A stretch of 64,000 nt of DNA from Cyclobacteriaceae bacterium (GTDB lineage: Bacteria; Bacteroidota; Bacteroidia; Cytophagales; Cyclobacteriaceae). The first letter of the stretch is position 1. Every line of letters starts with the position of its first letter. Made by a program: the position numbers and the translations under genes. Under the pieces are notes generated by a model. It was not told the origin of the DNA. It saw only the letters and a program-made list of their open reading frames with translations, and did no database searches. The stretch lies in assembly GCA_019638395.1 (NCBI GenBank), contig JAHBTX010000003.1, positions 558,001 to 622,000 of the forward strand, in the 5' to 3' direction. Shown here in pieces: positions 40,389 to 50,974 of this stretch.

Positions 40389-40811
40389 TCATGTTAAAAA
40401 GGTATAGCGAATGTTGCGTGAAGTACACGCTAACCTTGCGGATCTGATTGGCTGTGAAACTCGTCCTAGTGATCATGAAGCCCTGATGGATAGTAAATAA
40501 CCCCGCGTTTGTATGATCAAAAGTAATTACTAAGTGACTTAACTTCTTCTGTCTTAGATGTTGACACGCGATGAATAACCTTTCGAGTTTCGTGTAATAA
40601 ACTGGACACTGCATGTTGCTTGCATAACACCTGATGGGTAATAGGCTGAAGATGTGCGATTGGCAACTTCATATCAAGATGTTCATTCGTTGAACATACT
40701 TGATAGCCAGGTGGTTGAATCACTTCTGGTGAGTCTTTTTTTCTTCAATCAAAGTTTCCCTAATCACTCACCTGAAGGATAGGTTTTAATGCAGGTTTTG
40801 GCGGGGCTGTA
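40389..40811. other. Gene-poor stretch, no supported gene
   Basis: About 420 bases follow the LytTR gene and hold only short overlapping frames on both strands with no recognised content. The bases near 40409-40500 encode a 29-residue frame (MLREVHANLADLIGC...) that ends at a TAA and may be a decayed gene remnant; nothing further supports it. No repeats matching the dispersed families in this window were seen. Confidence 0.4.
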
Positions 40812-40850
40812 AAAACAAAAACCGCCATTTTTTTCGATTTGAGCGGTTTT
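40812..40850 (-). terminator. Intrinsic terminator of tRNA-Glu
   Basis: On the minus strand the stem AAAACCGC/GCGGTTTT (plus 40843-40850 and 40818-40825) is followed by a T-rich run TTTTTGTTTTT. It begins about 24 bases past the 3' end of the tRNA gene. The loop is long (about 17 bases) and A-rich. Confidence 0.75.
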
Positions 40851-40873
40851 GATTGATGGTGATTGGGTTGATG

Positions 40874-40945
40874 TAGTCCGTACGGGAATCGAACCCGTGT
40901 TACCAGAATGAAAATCTGGTGTCCTAACCCCTAGACGAACGGACC
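40874..40945 (-). tRNA. tRNA-Glu (anticodon TTC)
   Basis: A 72-base cloverleaf. Acceptor arm GGTCCGT pairs with ACGGACT, with discriminator A and no encoded CCA. D arm GTC...GAC contains TAGGGGTTAG. The anticodon arm is CCAGA-TTTTCAT-TCTGG with anticodon TTC at 34-36, which reads Glu codons. T arm ACGGG-TTCGAAT-CCCGT. Single gene, oriented away from gap; the terminator at 40812-40850 follows. Confidence 0.97.
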
Positions 40946-41033
40946 ATTTTTGAAATTGGAGGTGCAAAGATAAATCCCCATTCTGCAATTGCAAACGTAA
41001 CCGTTAAAAAAGTTGTTTGTGCTACTTTAATTC

Positions 41034-42089
<1,056 letters not shown>

Positions 42090-42108
42090 TATTGTTTCAT
42101 CATATAAG

Positions 42109-42139
42109 AAAAAGGTTGATCTCAAGATCAACCTTTTTT
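42109..42139 (+). terminator. Intrinsic terminator of gap
   Basis: Stem AAAAAGGTTGATCT (42109-42122) pairs with AGATCAACCTTTTT (42125-42138), two-base loop CA in the perfect form, followed by T-rich sequence. It starts 20 bases after the gap stop codon and is symmetric enough to act on both strands. Confidence 0.92.
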
Positions 42140-42222
42140 AGTTACAATAAATTAGAGCTTGTTTTTTTAGTCTGTCAAAATAGACTCTTTTGTAATCTCA
42201 CATCACATTATAGAATTAGGTA

Positions 42223-42277
42223 GTTCAATTCAGATTGAACCCACTTTCAAAAGCCATCGTTTCCAGATGGCTTTTTT
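42223..42277 (+). terminator. Second hairpin and terminator in the gap-susC interval
   Basis: GTTCAAT-TCAG-ATTGAAC (42223-42240) is a 7-base-stem hairpin. It is followed by AAAAGCCATC (42249-42258) and GATGGCTTTT (42266-42275) with a 7-base loop and a T-run, a clear intrinsic terminator. No gene lies between this terminator and the one at 42109-42139, so it either backs up gap termination or ends a small RNA of roughly 100 bases or less. Confidence 0.7.
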
Positions 42278-42322
42278 ATTTCAGTTAAACAAGAATACCG
42301 CAATATGCAGTATTCGCCAATG

Positions 42323-42338
42323 TGTTGAAGTTTCAACA
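42323..42338 (+). promoter_or_regulatory. Inverted repeat upstream of susC
   Basis: TGTTGAA-GT-TTCAACA is a perfect 7-base-arm palindrome 31 bases before the susC ATG. AACATTTG (42335-42342), which overlaps its right arm, is a one-mismatch match to the -7 element. A repressor or activator site overlapping the promoter is plausible. Confidence 0.45.
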
Positions 42339-42369
42339 TTTGAAGAATTATTAACCTAACATTTAATCT

Positions 42370-45300
42370 ATGAGTAAACTACTACGATTTTTGTGTACAG
42401 CAGTCTGTATCATAGGGTCGGTATCTGTTTTTGCGCAAAGTAAGGTATCGGGTCGGGTTACATCTGCTGAAGATGGATCGCCATTGCCAGGCGTAAACGT
42501 ATTGGTAAAGGGAACAACCAGTGGTGCAGTTACCAATACTGATGGCCGGTATGAGCTACAGGTAGATAGACCTGATGCTGTTCTTTTGTTTTCATTTATT
42601 GGTTTGGTTTCTGAGGAGGTAGCCGTGGCTGGCCGTACAACACTGGATGTTTCGTTGAAACAAGATATCACCCAACTATCAGAGATTGTGATTACAGGTG
42701 TTGCGGAAGGTACATCCACCAGGAAATTAGGCTTTGCAATTGGGAAAATTGGAGAGAATCTTTTAGCTGAAGTACCTGCAGTAGATGCCGGTAATGCCTT
42801 GCGAGGAAAAATTTCAGGTGTGCAGATTATTCAACAATCAGGTACACAAGGTACGGCAGCTTCTATTCGTTTGCGTGGTGCTACCACGATATCAAATGAA
42901 GTTAATCAAGAGCCACTCATAATTATTGATGGAGTAATCACTCCTCCAGGCAGCAGTTCATTGGCAGATATTAACATGAACGATGTAGAGTCTATTGAAG
43001 TGGTAAAGGGTGCTGCCGGAGCAGCATTATATGGGTCATTAGCGGGTAATGGAGTTGTGCAAATTATTACCAAACGTGGCAGCAAGCTAAATAATGCCAC
43101 CACATTTACATTCAGATCAGAAGCGGGTATTTCACAAATGCAGCGTTTCATGAAAATTAATCAAAGCCATAATTATCAATTAGATGCTAACGGGCAAATT
43201 GCATTAGATGGCTCAGGAAATCCCTTAAACGATCCTAATACAATTATTGATAACGCCTGGCCGATTCGGTACAACCACCAAAAGGAGTTATTTGAAAACA
43301 GAGGTTTTTATTCTAATTACTTTTCAATGGCTTCCAACTCTGGTAAGACAAGTTACTTTACATCGGTAGATCAACTTTCGCAGGGTGGTGTAATTGAGGG
43401 ACTTCGTGCGTTTGAAAGAAGTAATGTTCGATTAAATGTTGATCACCGAGTAAATGATAAATTTAGTGTATCAATTAGTTCATTATATACATCATCAAAA
43501 GGCCCGGCAGTGGCTTCGGAAGGTGAACAATCTGGTATTGTGTATGAAGTACTTCGGTTAAGTCCATCAGCTAATATTCGTGATGTAAACTTTGACGGAC
43601 AACCTTATATAACCACTAATATTGGAAAAGTATTTAACATTGGTCGCAATTCCAACAACCCGTTATACCGGGTTTACAACGATAAAAATTCTGTTGAACG
43701 TGATCGTATCTTAGGAAATTTTGCAGCCCGCTATGACATTGCCTCGTGGTGGAAAGTTGATGGGCAGCTATCGTACGACCGTTCCAACCGAAAACGTAAT
43801 CGGTTTCTCGACAAAAAATATCTGAACATTAATTCAAGCGAAGCCACCCCCTATAGTAATAGTTCTATCTTTAAAGAGAATGTTCTGAATACAGCAAAGG
43901 TTTATTCGTTTACAAATACTTTTTCAAAATCAATTGGAAAGTTAGGTACAGCACTTTCTCTTCGTTACCAGGCAGAAGATTACTTCTATGAAGAACTTGA
44001 AGTTTCATCCGTTTCAAATATAGTAGTTGATGGAATTGATCAGACCGAGAATATTCCAACGGATGCTATTCGATCTACATCGCTTACAGAAATATTCAGA
44101 GCACAGAACTATTTCGCAAACCTGCGCCTGGATTATGACTCTAGGTATATTCTGGAAGGATTGATCAGAAGAGATGAATCTTCTTTATTTGGTGCTAATA
44201 ATCGTGCACGCACATTTTATCGGGTGTCAGGCGCATATCGGTTGTCGCAAGACATAGCCATTCCTGGTGTGCAAGAGTTTAAACTCAGAGCTTCCTATGG
44301 CACCTCCGGGCAACGCCCGCCCTTCAATGCTCAATATGAGCGTGTGCCGCTTATTAACGGTAGCTACTTATTAGGAACGGGTACAAAAGGAAATCCAGAC
44401 TTAAAACCATCAACTATAAGTGAGTTTGAAACCGGTATTAATGTTGATTTCCTGAAGCGTTTCACATTTGAATTTACGTATGCTAAGTCCACTGCGAATG
44501 ATCAGATATTGCTAGTGCCTCTATCAGCCACAACGGGTTATGCTAACCAATGGCAAAACGCAGGTTCTGTTGAATCGAAAACATTTGAGTGGTCGCTCAA
44601 CACCAAAATAGCTGATAAGCAAAAGCTAAGATGGGATGTGGGCATTGTAGGAAGCAGTACCAGAAGTAGGGTAACAAAACTTAACCGGTCTGAGTTTGGG
44701 TATGAAGGGGGTGGTGTGGGCAGTGCATCATTTTTCAGAATAAAAGAAGGTGAACAGATAGGGGCAATTTATGGAGGAGTTTTGGCCAGCAAGCTTTCGG
44801 AACTTACTGTGGGTGAGAATGGATTTGTAAACAACCTGGAAGGTGTTACGAACAGGCCACTGGCCGACTTTACAGTAAACCGCGATGGCCTGGTAATTCT
44901 TAACGGTACAGAGTTTACTCCTGCCGAACGGCCTTACAATATTGTTGATCCTGTAAGCCGGGCTCGCGTTGAGCGGAAGATAGGCGATAGTACACCTGAT
45001 TTTATATTCGGTATAAACAACACTATCAGTTATAATAAATTTTCTCTCTATGTATTAGTGGATGCACAAATTGGTGGTGATATAGCCAATGTGAATAAAC
45101 AAAATATGATGTTTAACGAAATTGCTTCGGAAGTTGATCAGGCCGATTACCCGGAAGGACAACGCAAACATGGTGAATACTTCAGTATTTTATCTAATTC
45201 GGGCTCTGCTCCAAATCAATTCTTTATTGAAGATGGCACGTTTACCACGTTGCGCGAAGTATCGTTGAGTTACACTTTCTCTAAAGAGATACTCTCTAAA

Positions 45301-45513
45301 CTTGGAAAAGTAGGAAATGTATTTACAGATGCCCGCTTGTCAGTAACAGGTCGTAACCTCTTTACATTCACCAATTATTCTGGCTGGACACCCGAAGTAG
45401 CAGCAACGGGCGGAACCGATGGTGTAAACTTTAACCCGTTTAATTTCAGGGCCGATTACGGTGCTGTTCCGATTTTCAGAACCTATGCTGTATCACTTCA
45501 ATTAAGATTTTAA
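42370..45513 (+). CDS. SusC/RagA-type TonB-dependent outer-membrane transporter
   Basis: 1047 aa. Signal peptide (residues ~1-23, cleavage after VFA), CarboxypepD_reg-like domain (~25-105, SGRVTSAEDGSPLPGVNVLVKGTTSG), TonB-dependent plug (~115-235, with GKISGVQIIQQSG, RLRGATTIS, PLIIIDGVI, IEVVKGAAGAALYGSLAGNGVVQI) and a 22-strand barrel ending in RTYAVSLQLRF. This is the energised import channel that works with a SusD lipoprotein on its surface. The SusD gene follows after 11 bases. No glycosidase gene is adjacent, so the substrate may be a peptide or other nutrient. Confidence 0.96.
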   Translation: MSKLLRFLCTAVCIIGSVSVFAQSKVSGRVTSAEDGSPLPGVNVLVKGTTSGAVTNTDGRYELQVDRPDAVLLFSFIGLVSEEVAVAGRTTLDVSLKQDITQLSEIVITGVAEGTSTRKLGFAIGKIGENLLAEVPAVDAGNALRGKISGVQIIQQSGTQGTAASIRLRGATTISNEVNQEPLIIIDGVITPPGSSSLADINMNDVESIEVVKGAAGAALYGSLAGNGVVQIITKRGSKLNNATTFTFRSEAGISQMQRFMKINQSHNYQLDANGQIALDGSGNPLNDPNTIIDNAWPIRYNHQKELFENRGFYSNYFSMASNSGKTSYFTSVDQLSQGGVIEGLRAFERSNVRLNVDHRVNDKFSVSISSLYTSSKGPAVASEGEQSGIVYEVLRLSPSANIRDVNFDGQPYITTNIGKVFNIGRNSNNPLYRVYNDKNSVERDRILGNFAARYDIASWWKVDGQLSYDRSNRKRNRFLDKKYLNINSSEATPYSNSSIFKENVLNTAKVYSFTNTFSKSIGKLGTALSLRYQAEDYFYEELEVSSVSNIVVDGIDQTENIPTDAIRSTSLTEIFRAQNYFANLRLDYDSRYILEGLIRRDESSLFGANNRARTFYRVSGAYRLSQDIAIPGVQEFKLRASYGTSGQRPPFNAQYERVPLINGSYLLGTGTKGNPDLKPSTISEFETGINVDFLKRFTFEFTYAKSTANDQILLVPLSATTGYANQWQNAGSVESKTFEWSLNTKIADKQKLRWDVGIVGSSTRSRVTKLNRSEFGYEGGGVGSASFFRIKEGEQIGAIYGGVLASKLSELTVGENGFVNNLEGVTNRPLADFTVNRDGLVILNGTEFTPAERPYNIVDPVSRARVERKIGDSTPDFIFGINNTISYNKFSLYVLVDAQIGGDIANVNKQNMMFNEIASEVDQADYPEGQRKHGEYFSILSNSGSAPNQFFIEDGTFTTLREVSLSYTFSKEILSKLGKVGNVFTDARLSVTGRNLFTFTNYSGWTPEVAATGGTDGVNFNPFNFRADYGAVPIFRTYAVSLQLRF

Positions 45514-45524
45514 AAGAAAGTATT

Positions 45525-47045
45525 ATGAGATTTAAATCAATAACTCTGATTGTTACAATCACGCTTCTTTTTACAAGTTGTCTTGATCTGGATATTCCTA
45601 ACCCGAATGATCCAACTACAGAAACGGTATTGTCTGATCCCGGTAACCTAACTTCCATTACAAGTGGAATTTTAAATGGCGTATTCGGTCCGTATTCGCC
45701 ATCATCCTTCTATGCGGTTAACTCAAGCCTGGAGTGGACAGCCGATCATACCACTATGACAAACAATGTGCTATCGTGGTGGGCTATATTTAAAACCGAA
45801 CCCCGGCAACAATTAACAAATACCATATCGTGGCCAAACAAAGCTTCCATGCTTGAACCCTGGAATCAATGGAATGGAACAGTGGTAAATGCTAATACTG
45901 TAATCAGAACACTGGAAGAAAACGAATCGTTAACAGAGCAGCTTACCGGCCTGCTGGCTGTAAACTATTTTGCAAGAGGTATGGCTTTAGGTTACATCGG
46001 TAATGTATTTGATAAAGGTTATATCGTGCCGCTAAGTGGCGATCCGAATTATGAACCGGCTTTAGTGCCGTATGCCAATGTGGTGCAAGAGGCATTGTCA
46101 AATCTTGAACGGGCCATTGAGTTATTTGAAGAAGTTCCGGATTTTGTATTACCAAACGAATTATTGAATGGACTAGGTTATACCAGTGGAGAAATGGCCG
46201 CGTTATGTCATACCTACTATGCGCATATTCTGGTATCTTCAGCGCGTAACGCAACGCAAAACGCTGCAACAGATTGGGCTAAAGTAAAGCAACACGCGCA
46301 GGCTGGTATAGCGCGCGATTTTACTATAAATGCCGATGGCTCTAATATTCTACACGCTTTTCAATATGGCTCTGGTATTTTCTGGTACTTCCGGGTTGAT
46401 CATCGGGTAATGCGTCACTTTAATTCAAATTTGCCCAAACGTTTTCCAGATAATGCAACCGCACCCACAAGTCCTTACACAGAGGCTTTTTTAAAGGGTA
46501 CAGGATATAATGGCGATAAGCGCCTGGATGCATACTTTTTGTTTGAGCCGGATCTTTCATTTTACAATCCGGCACGCGATGCGGGCAGATTGCGAAGCCA
46601 CTACCGGATAAGACGTTACGATGCTTTGTATAACGCACAAGGAATAGGGGCATCTGTGTTCATGTACCGATATGCAAACCAACTGTTGTTAGCTGAGGCA
46701 GAGGCAATGACTAATAACCTTACAGCTGCAGTAACAATTTTGAATGATCCGGCCAATCCGCGAAAAGCTGTAGGTGAAATGCCTACCCTTGCCAATACGC
46801 TTACCAGGCAAGAAGTATTAGATTTAATTTTTGCTGAACGCGATATTGAGTTGGGCCGTACTGATTTTGGATTACCATTTTTTGATATGCGAAGAAAAAA
46901 TGCATTACAACGAGGCACGGTACTTCATCTCCCGGTTCCGGCCGATGAATTGGTAACGCAAGGATTTACGGTTTATACGTTTGGAGGTGTTGATGCAGCC
47001 GATGGCGAAAACACTGCCGATGGAAGTAACTCCTGGTTGAACTAA
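45525..47045 (+). CDS. SusD/RagB-type surface lipoprotein
   Basis: 506 aa, partner of the SusC channel. The signal peptide ends with a lipobox FTSC (Cys19) followed by LDLDIPNPND, a typical surface-export context. The tetratricopeptide-like helices and the C-terminal segment RQEVLDLIFAERDIELGRTDFGLPFFDMRRKNA are diagnostic of the SusD/RagB fold. It captures ligand and closes over the channel in a pedal-bin fashion. 11 bases after susC, with a terminator 26 bases downstream, so the pair forms the operon core. Confidence 0.93.
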   Translation: MRFKSITLIVTITLLFTSCLDLDIPNPNDPTTETVLSDPGNLTSITSGILNGVFGPYSPSSFYAVNSSLEWTADHTTMTNNVLSWWAIFKTEPRQQLTNTISWPNKASMLEPWNQWNGTVVNANTVIRTLEENESLTEQLTGLLAVNYFARGMALGYIGNVFDKGYIVPLSGDPNYEPALVPYANVVQEALSNLERAIELFEEVPDFVLPNELLNGLGYTSGEMAALCHTYYAHILVSSARNATQNAATDWAKVKQHAQAGIARDFTINADGSNILHAFQYGSGIFWYFRVDHRVMRHFNSNLPKRFPDNATAPTSPYTEAFLKGTGYNGDKRLDAYFLFEPDLSFYNPARDAGRLRSHYRIRRYDALYNAQGIGASVFMYRYANQLLLAEAEAMTNNLTAAVTILNDPANPRKAVGEMPTLANTLTRQEVLDLIFAERDIELGRTDFGLPFFDMRRKNALQRGTVLHLPVPADELVTQGFTVYTFGGVDAADGENTADGSNSWLN

Positions 47046-47070
47046 ACTTTAATTCCAAAACAAACATCCA

Positions 47071-47110
47071 AGAGAAGGGGAGAAAAATCTCCTCTTCTCT
47101 GTTTTATTTT
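47071..47110 (+). terminator. Intrinsic terminator after susD
   Basis: Stem AGAGAAGGGGAG (47071-47082) and CTCCTCTTCTCT (47089-47100), one G-T pair, loop AAAAAT, followed by TTTTATTTT. It ends only 7 bases before the next ATG (47117), so the YncE-like gene probably depends on partial read-through or a promoter within susD. Confidence 0.85.
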
Positions 47111-47116
47111 AATACC

Positions 47117-48085
47117 ATGATGAAACTTGTAATAACTATATTTTTACTGGGGGCCTCATTTATTGCACAAACTCAACCTCAACTACTGGTTTTAAATAAA
47201 GGAGAGAATACGTTGCAGGTGATTGATCCGGAAACCATGAAAGAAATTAAACGCATTGCAACGGGAGAGGGGCCACACGAAATATGTGCTGATACAGATC
47301 AGCAGATGGTTTATGTTGCCAATTACGGACATCAGCAACCGGGCAATTCGCTTTCGGCTTATTCGCTTATCACATTTAACGAATTGCGCATTGATCTTGG
47401 TGCTTTAAAGCGACCGCATGGGCTAGTGTATAGGTCGGGCAAAGTTTTTGGTACGGCAGAATTTAGTCGGGCAGTATTTCGGTACGATGTGGTTTCAGGT
47501 AAAGTAGATTGGATACAGGGAACGGGTAAAAGCATCTCACACATGCTCGCAATTTCCACCAACGGCAAAAGAGTTTTCACAACGGATATACTTTCCAACA
47601 CCATTACCGTACTAGATATTGATATGCCACCACTTCCCCAGTACATACACTCAATTACAGTTGATACCAAACCGGAGGCTATAGCTTTGTCTGCTGATGA
47701 TAATGAGTTATGGGTAGGTCACAACGATTCAGGTTCGATTGTGGTGATTGATACAAAAACACTCACTATTCAACGCAGGTTAGAAGGGTTTAAAGTTCCC
47801 ATCCGCATTCATTTTACACCTAATGGTGATAAAGTGTTAGTTTCTGATCCGGGAGCATCGGCACTTATTTTATTAAATGCAAAGTCAAAATCTATAATTA
47901 ATAAATTAACAATAGCGGGTGTGCCGGTTGGAATAACAATCGATAAAACAGGAAAGTATGCCTACATCGCGCTAACCCAGGCTAATAAAGTTGTAAAGGT
48001 TAACATCGAAACCATGCAGGAAGAAGGCCAATGCGCGACAGGCCTTAACCCCGATGGAATTGTTTGGGTTTTAGGCAAAGTATAG
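47117..48085 (+). CDS. YncE-like secreted beta-propeller protein
   Basis: 322 aa. A signal peptide (residues ~1-19, cleavage near AQT) leads to a seven-bladed YVTN/cytochrome cd1-like propeller: LLVLNKGENTLQVID, ATGEGPHEICADTDQQMVYVANYG, LSADDNELWVGHNDSGSIVVID, LTIAGVPVGITIDKTGKYAYIALTQANKVVKVN. ATG codons at 47117 and 47120 are both possible. In Bacteroidota such proteins occur with SusCD loci and may bind ligand or metal. It is followed 15 bases later by the propeller sensor kinase gene. Confidence 0.87.
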   Translation: MMKLVITIFLLGASFIAQTQPQLLVLNKGENTLQVIDPETMKEIKRIATGEGPHEICADTDQQMVYVANYGHQQPGNSLSAYSLITFNELRIDLGALKRPHGLVYRSGKVFGTAEFSRAVFRYDVVSGKVDWIQGTGKSISHMLAISTNGKRVFTTDILSNTITVLDIDMPPLPQYIHSITVDTKPEAIALSADDNELWVGHNDSGSIVVIDTKTLTIQRRLEGFKVPIRIHFTPNGDKVLVSDPGASALILLNAKSKSIINKLTIAGVPVGITIDKTGKYAYIALTQANKVVKVNIETMQEEGQCATGLNPDGIVWVLGKV

Positions 48086-48100
48086 CAAGTTGGTCTGGTT

Positions 48101-50974
48101 ATGAAAAGTGCTTTGTGTACTATGCTTTTACTGGTTGGATGGCAGCACACTTCAGGTCAGATTTACTCATCAATTAATTATGGTATGGAACATGGCCTAC
48201 CGCAATCACAAGTTTTAGCTATTACACAAGATGACTATGGCTATCTATGGGTGGGCACTTCTGCTGGTGGACTCTCTCGCTTTGATGGTAAGGAGTTTGT
48301 AAATTTTACAACCGGGCATGGGCTGGTTTCGCCTTCTGTTTTAAGCCTTGCCTGGACACCCGAAACATTATGGATTGGCACCGCACAAGGACTTAATATA
48401 ATGTCGAAAGGTAAAATCGTGCACCACGCCATGCTTCAGCATTTGGAAGTTACCAAACTGCTTCCGTTTGATACAGCCATATGGGCTACAACCAGCAAAG
48501 GTGGCATTCACCTGATCAATCGCGACTCAGTAAAATTCTATTCGTCAAACAATGGCTTTACCAACAAGCGTGTGTTGGATATTGAATATGATAGTGTGGG
48601 AACATTGTGGGCATTGGGGGCAGGTGGGCATATTTACATTTTTGAAAACGATAATTTCAGATTGTACCACACAGTTGAGGACTCTACTGCTAAATCATTG
48701 TTGCCGGTTGGCAAACAGCTACTAGTGGGCGCAGAAAAGGGTTTGATTACTTATCAGATTGTAGATGGCACGCTACTGAGGGTAAAGGAAGAACTGCCTG
48801 ATGCTACAGTAAACGATATTCAGATTATTGACAATGAAATTTGGCTGGTAATTCAAAATGGTTTGTTGTGGAAAGATCAGGATAAATTCAAGTGGATGTC
48901 ATCCAGAAATGGATTAACCAACGTTCCGATATTTGCAATCTTTCGAGATAAGGAAGGAATTGTTTGGGCGGGTGCTAACATCTATGGATTATATAAATTT
49001 TTAAGAGGCCCATTTCAGCGACTTGCGTTTCCGCCTCAAACTTTTGTTGATGTAATTACAGACATAAAACAATTTAAATCCGATACAACTTTAATTACAA
49101 CCTTAGGTAAAGGTGTTTTTGAAGTTTATCCCGATTTTTCAATTCATAAAGTAAACCTGCCCGAAGGAGCCAATAACATAAGTAATGCAATGGCATGGAA
49201 CGAAAAAATAGTACTGGCTTCATTTGAAAAAGGTATATTAATTTCTTCTGGTGATAAATTTGTACCACTACCTAACCAGCCAACCTATGCAACACCTCCG
49301 TTTTTTGCAGCTAATATTAACCACCAGGTCTTTGTTTCTGATCGTAAATCGCTTTTTGTTATAGGAAACAACGGTTTAGAAAAGGTGCTTGACGGAATAA
49401 ATGTTTTTACAGTTTATAAAACCGACAGCGCATATATACTAGGTACAGACGAAGGTTTATATGAATGGAGACACAATGAAACAAAAAAAATTGATACTAT
49501 GCTTCCGCTGGATCGTCATTTAATAACGTCATTAATGCACGACCAAAGTGATAATCTTTTAATTGGCACACTGGGGCAAGGGCTTTGGATTTTTCCAGGT
49601 GGAAATATAAAGGCAACCAACCCGATACATCTGCTACCTTTCGATCATATTACCTTTCTTATTTTTGATAGTAGCAAATTATACTGTGGCACCCAGCGTG
49701 GTATTTGTGTTTATGAATTCCATGATAATCTAACCATAAAGTCGCAAAAGTGGCTGAATAGGAATAATGGACTTTTGGGAATTGAGACTATAAATGAAAC
49801 GGTCTTAAAGCATTCGGATGGGCACCTTTGGTTTGGTACAGTTGATGGGTTATACCTGTTCGATACCAAACAGCACTATCCTATCTTACCAAAACCAATA
49901 TTGTCAATCACAAACATTGAAGTTAGCGGGCTACCGGATTCGTTGTTGATTCAAGGTTGGTTTACAAAAATTCCTGCAGTGTTACCAACTAAGTCATCTA
50001 CCATAAATTTTGATTTTAAAGCAGTTAGTTTACTAATGCCCGAAATGGTTCAATATCAGTATCGGCTCATCGGGCTTTCTGAAAGGTGGTCGGCACCTTC
50101 TGTACGCAGCAGCATCCGGTTTACAAATCTTACACCTGGCGATTATACATTTGAAGTTCGTGCTGTAAACGAATTGGGTGCTGAGTTAGATAAAAAGACA
50201 ATAATGTTCCACATCGTAATACCATTTTGGCAAATGTGGTGGTTTCGCATTCTGCTGGTAATTTTACTAATCATAGCGGCCTGGAGTATTATTCGTTTAA
50301 GAATATCACAAGCTATGAAACTTCAACTTCAGATTGAAAAACACGATCGTCAAATGCGCAGAGAGTTAGCCAAAGATTTTCACGATGAGTTGGGTAACCA
50401 CCTGGCCTCAATCATTTCATTGCTACAAGTGCTAAAGGTTCAGGCTGTAACCATGCCTGAAAATTTACGCAAGCAATTCAGTAGGTTGGATCGTCATGCA
50501 CAAGAACTTTTTTTTGGAACTAAAGACTTTATTGCTTCGATCGATCCACAACATGAAAGCCTGGAATGGACCTTGCTTTACTTACGAGATTTTGGAGAAC
50601 AACTTTTTTCAGATACCTCTATTTCTTTTGGATTTGCTTCCACTGAGCCATGGCAGCAACAGTTGCGTGTGCGTGCATACTTCTCGCGTCACATAATACT
50701 AATTGTTAAAGAGGCCATGACCAACGCACTCAAACATTCTGAGGCCACTGAGGTTACACTACACGTTTCAAAAACAGGTTCTGATCTTATTATAAGCATA
50801 AGTGATAATGGAATGGGAATTAGCGATGCAAGCTTTGAAGCAAGTTCAGCAATTGGATTTGAAAGCATGCGTGATCGGGCAAAGAAACTGGACGCCACGC
50901 TGATAATTCAATCTTCTAAAGCGGGCACAATTATTACAATTAAAAAAGAAAACTATGCACATTGGGCAGGCTAA
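48101..50974 (+). CDS. Propeller-type sensor histidine kinase (ligand-sensing, NarX-like transmitter)
   Basis: 957 aa. The signal peptide (1-19) precedes two periplasmic seven-bladed propellers of two-component-regulator propeller repeats (~25-610; GYLWVGTSAGGLSRFDGKEF, HLWFGTVDGLYLFD), a Y_Y_Y domain (~620-705, YQYRLIGLSERWS), a single membrane helix (~710-730) and a HisKA_3 transmitter with ELAKDFHDELGNHLASI, His761, and ATPase motifs TNALKHSEATEVTL and ISDNGMGI. This differs from classical hybrid HTCS regulators in lacking a fused receiver and AraC domain; the response regulator is a separate gene that overlaps by 20 bases. Likely senses the ligand taken up by the nearby SusCD. Confidence 0.92.
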   Translation: MKSALCTMLLLVGWQHTSGQIYSSINYGMEHGLPQSQVLAITQDDYGYLWVGTSAGGLSRFDGKEFVNFTTGHGLVSPSVLSLAWTPETLWIGTAQGLNIMSKGKIVHHAMLQHLEVTKLLPFDTAIWATTSKGGIHLINRDSVKFYSSNNGFTNKRVLDIEYDSVGTLWALGAGGHIYIFENDNFRLYHTVEDSTAKSLLPVGKQLLVGAEKGLITYQIVDGTLLRVKEELPDATVNDIQIIDNEIWLVIQNGLLWKDQDKFKWMSSRNGLTNVPIFAIFRDKEGIVWAGANIYGLYKFLRGPFQRLAFPPQTFVDVITDIKQFKSDTTLITTLGKGVFEVYPDFSIHKVNLPEGANNISNAMAWNEKIVLASFEKGILISSGDKFVPLPNQPTYATPPFFAANINHQVFVSDRKSLFVIGNNGLEKVLDGINVFTVYKTDSAYILGTDEGLYEWRHNETKKIDTMLPLDRHLITSLMHDQSDNLLIGTLGQGLWIFPGGNIKATNPIHLLPFDHITFLIFDSSKLYCGTQRGICVYEFHDNLTIKSQKWLNRNNGLLGIETINETVLKHSDGHLWFGTVDGLYLFDTKQHYPILPKPILSITNIEVSGLPDSLLIQGWFTKIPAVLPTKSSTINFDFKAVSLLMPEMVQYQYRLIGLSERWSAPSVRSSIRFTNLTPGDYTFEVRAVNELGAELDKKTIMFHIVIPFWQMWWFRILLVILLIIAAWSIIRLRISQAMKLQLQIEKHDRQMRRELAKDFHDELGNHLASIISLLQVLKVQAVTMPENLRKQFSRLDRHAQELFFGTKDFIASIDPQHESLEWTLLYLRDFGEQLFSDTSISFGFASTEPWQQQLRVRAYFSRHIILIVKEAMTNALKHSEATEVTLHVSKTGSDLIISISDNGMGISDASFEASSAIGFESMRDRAKKLDATLIIQSSKAGTIITIKKENYAHWAG

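Noticed and set aside
40517-40723. 68-residue minus-strand frame in the gene-poor stretch before tRNA-Glu
   Set aside because: No recognisable domain, no promoter or start-site support, and many short competing frames occur in the same stretch.
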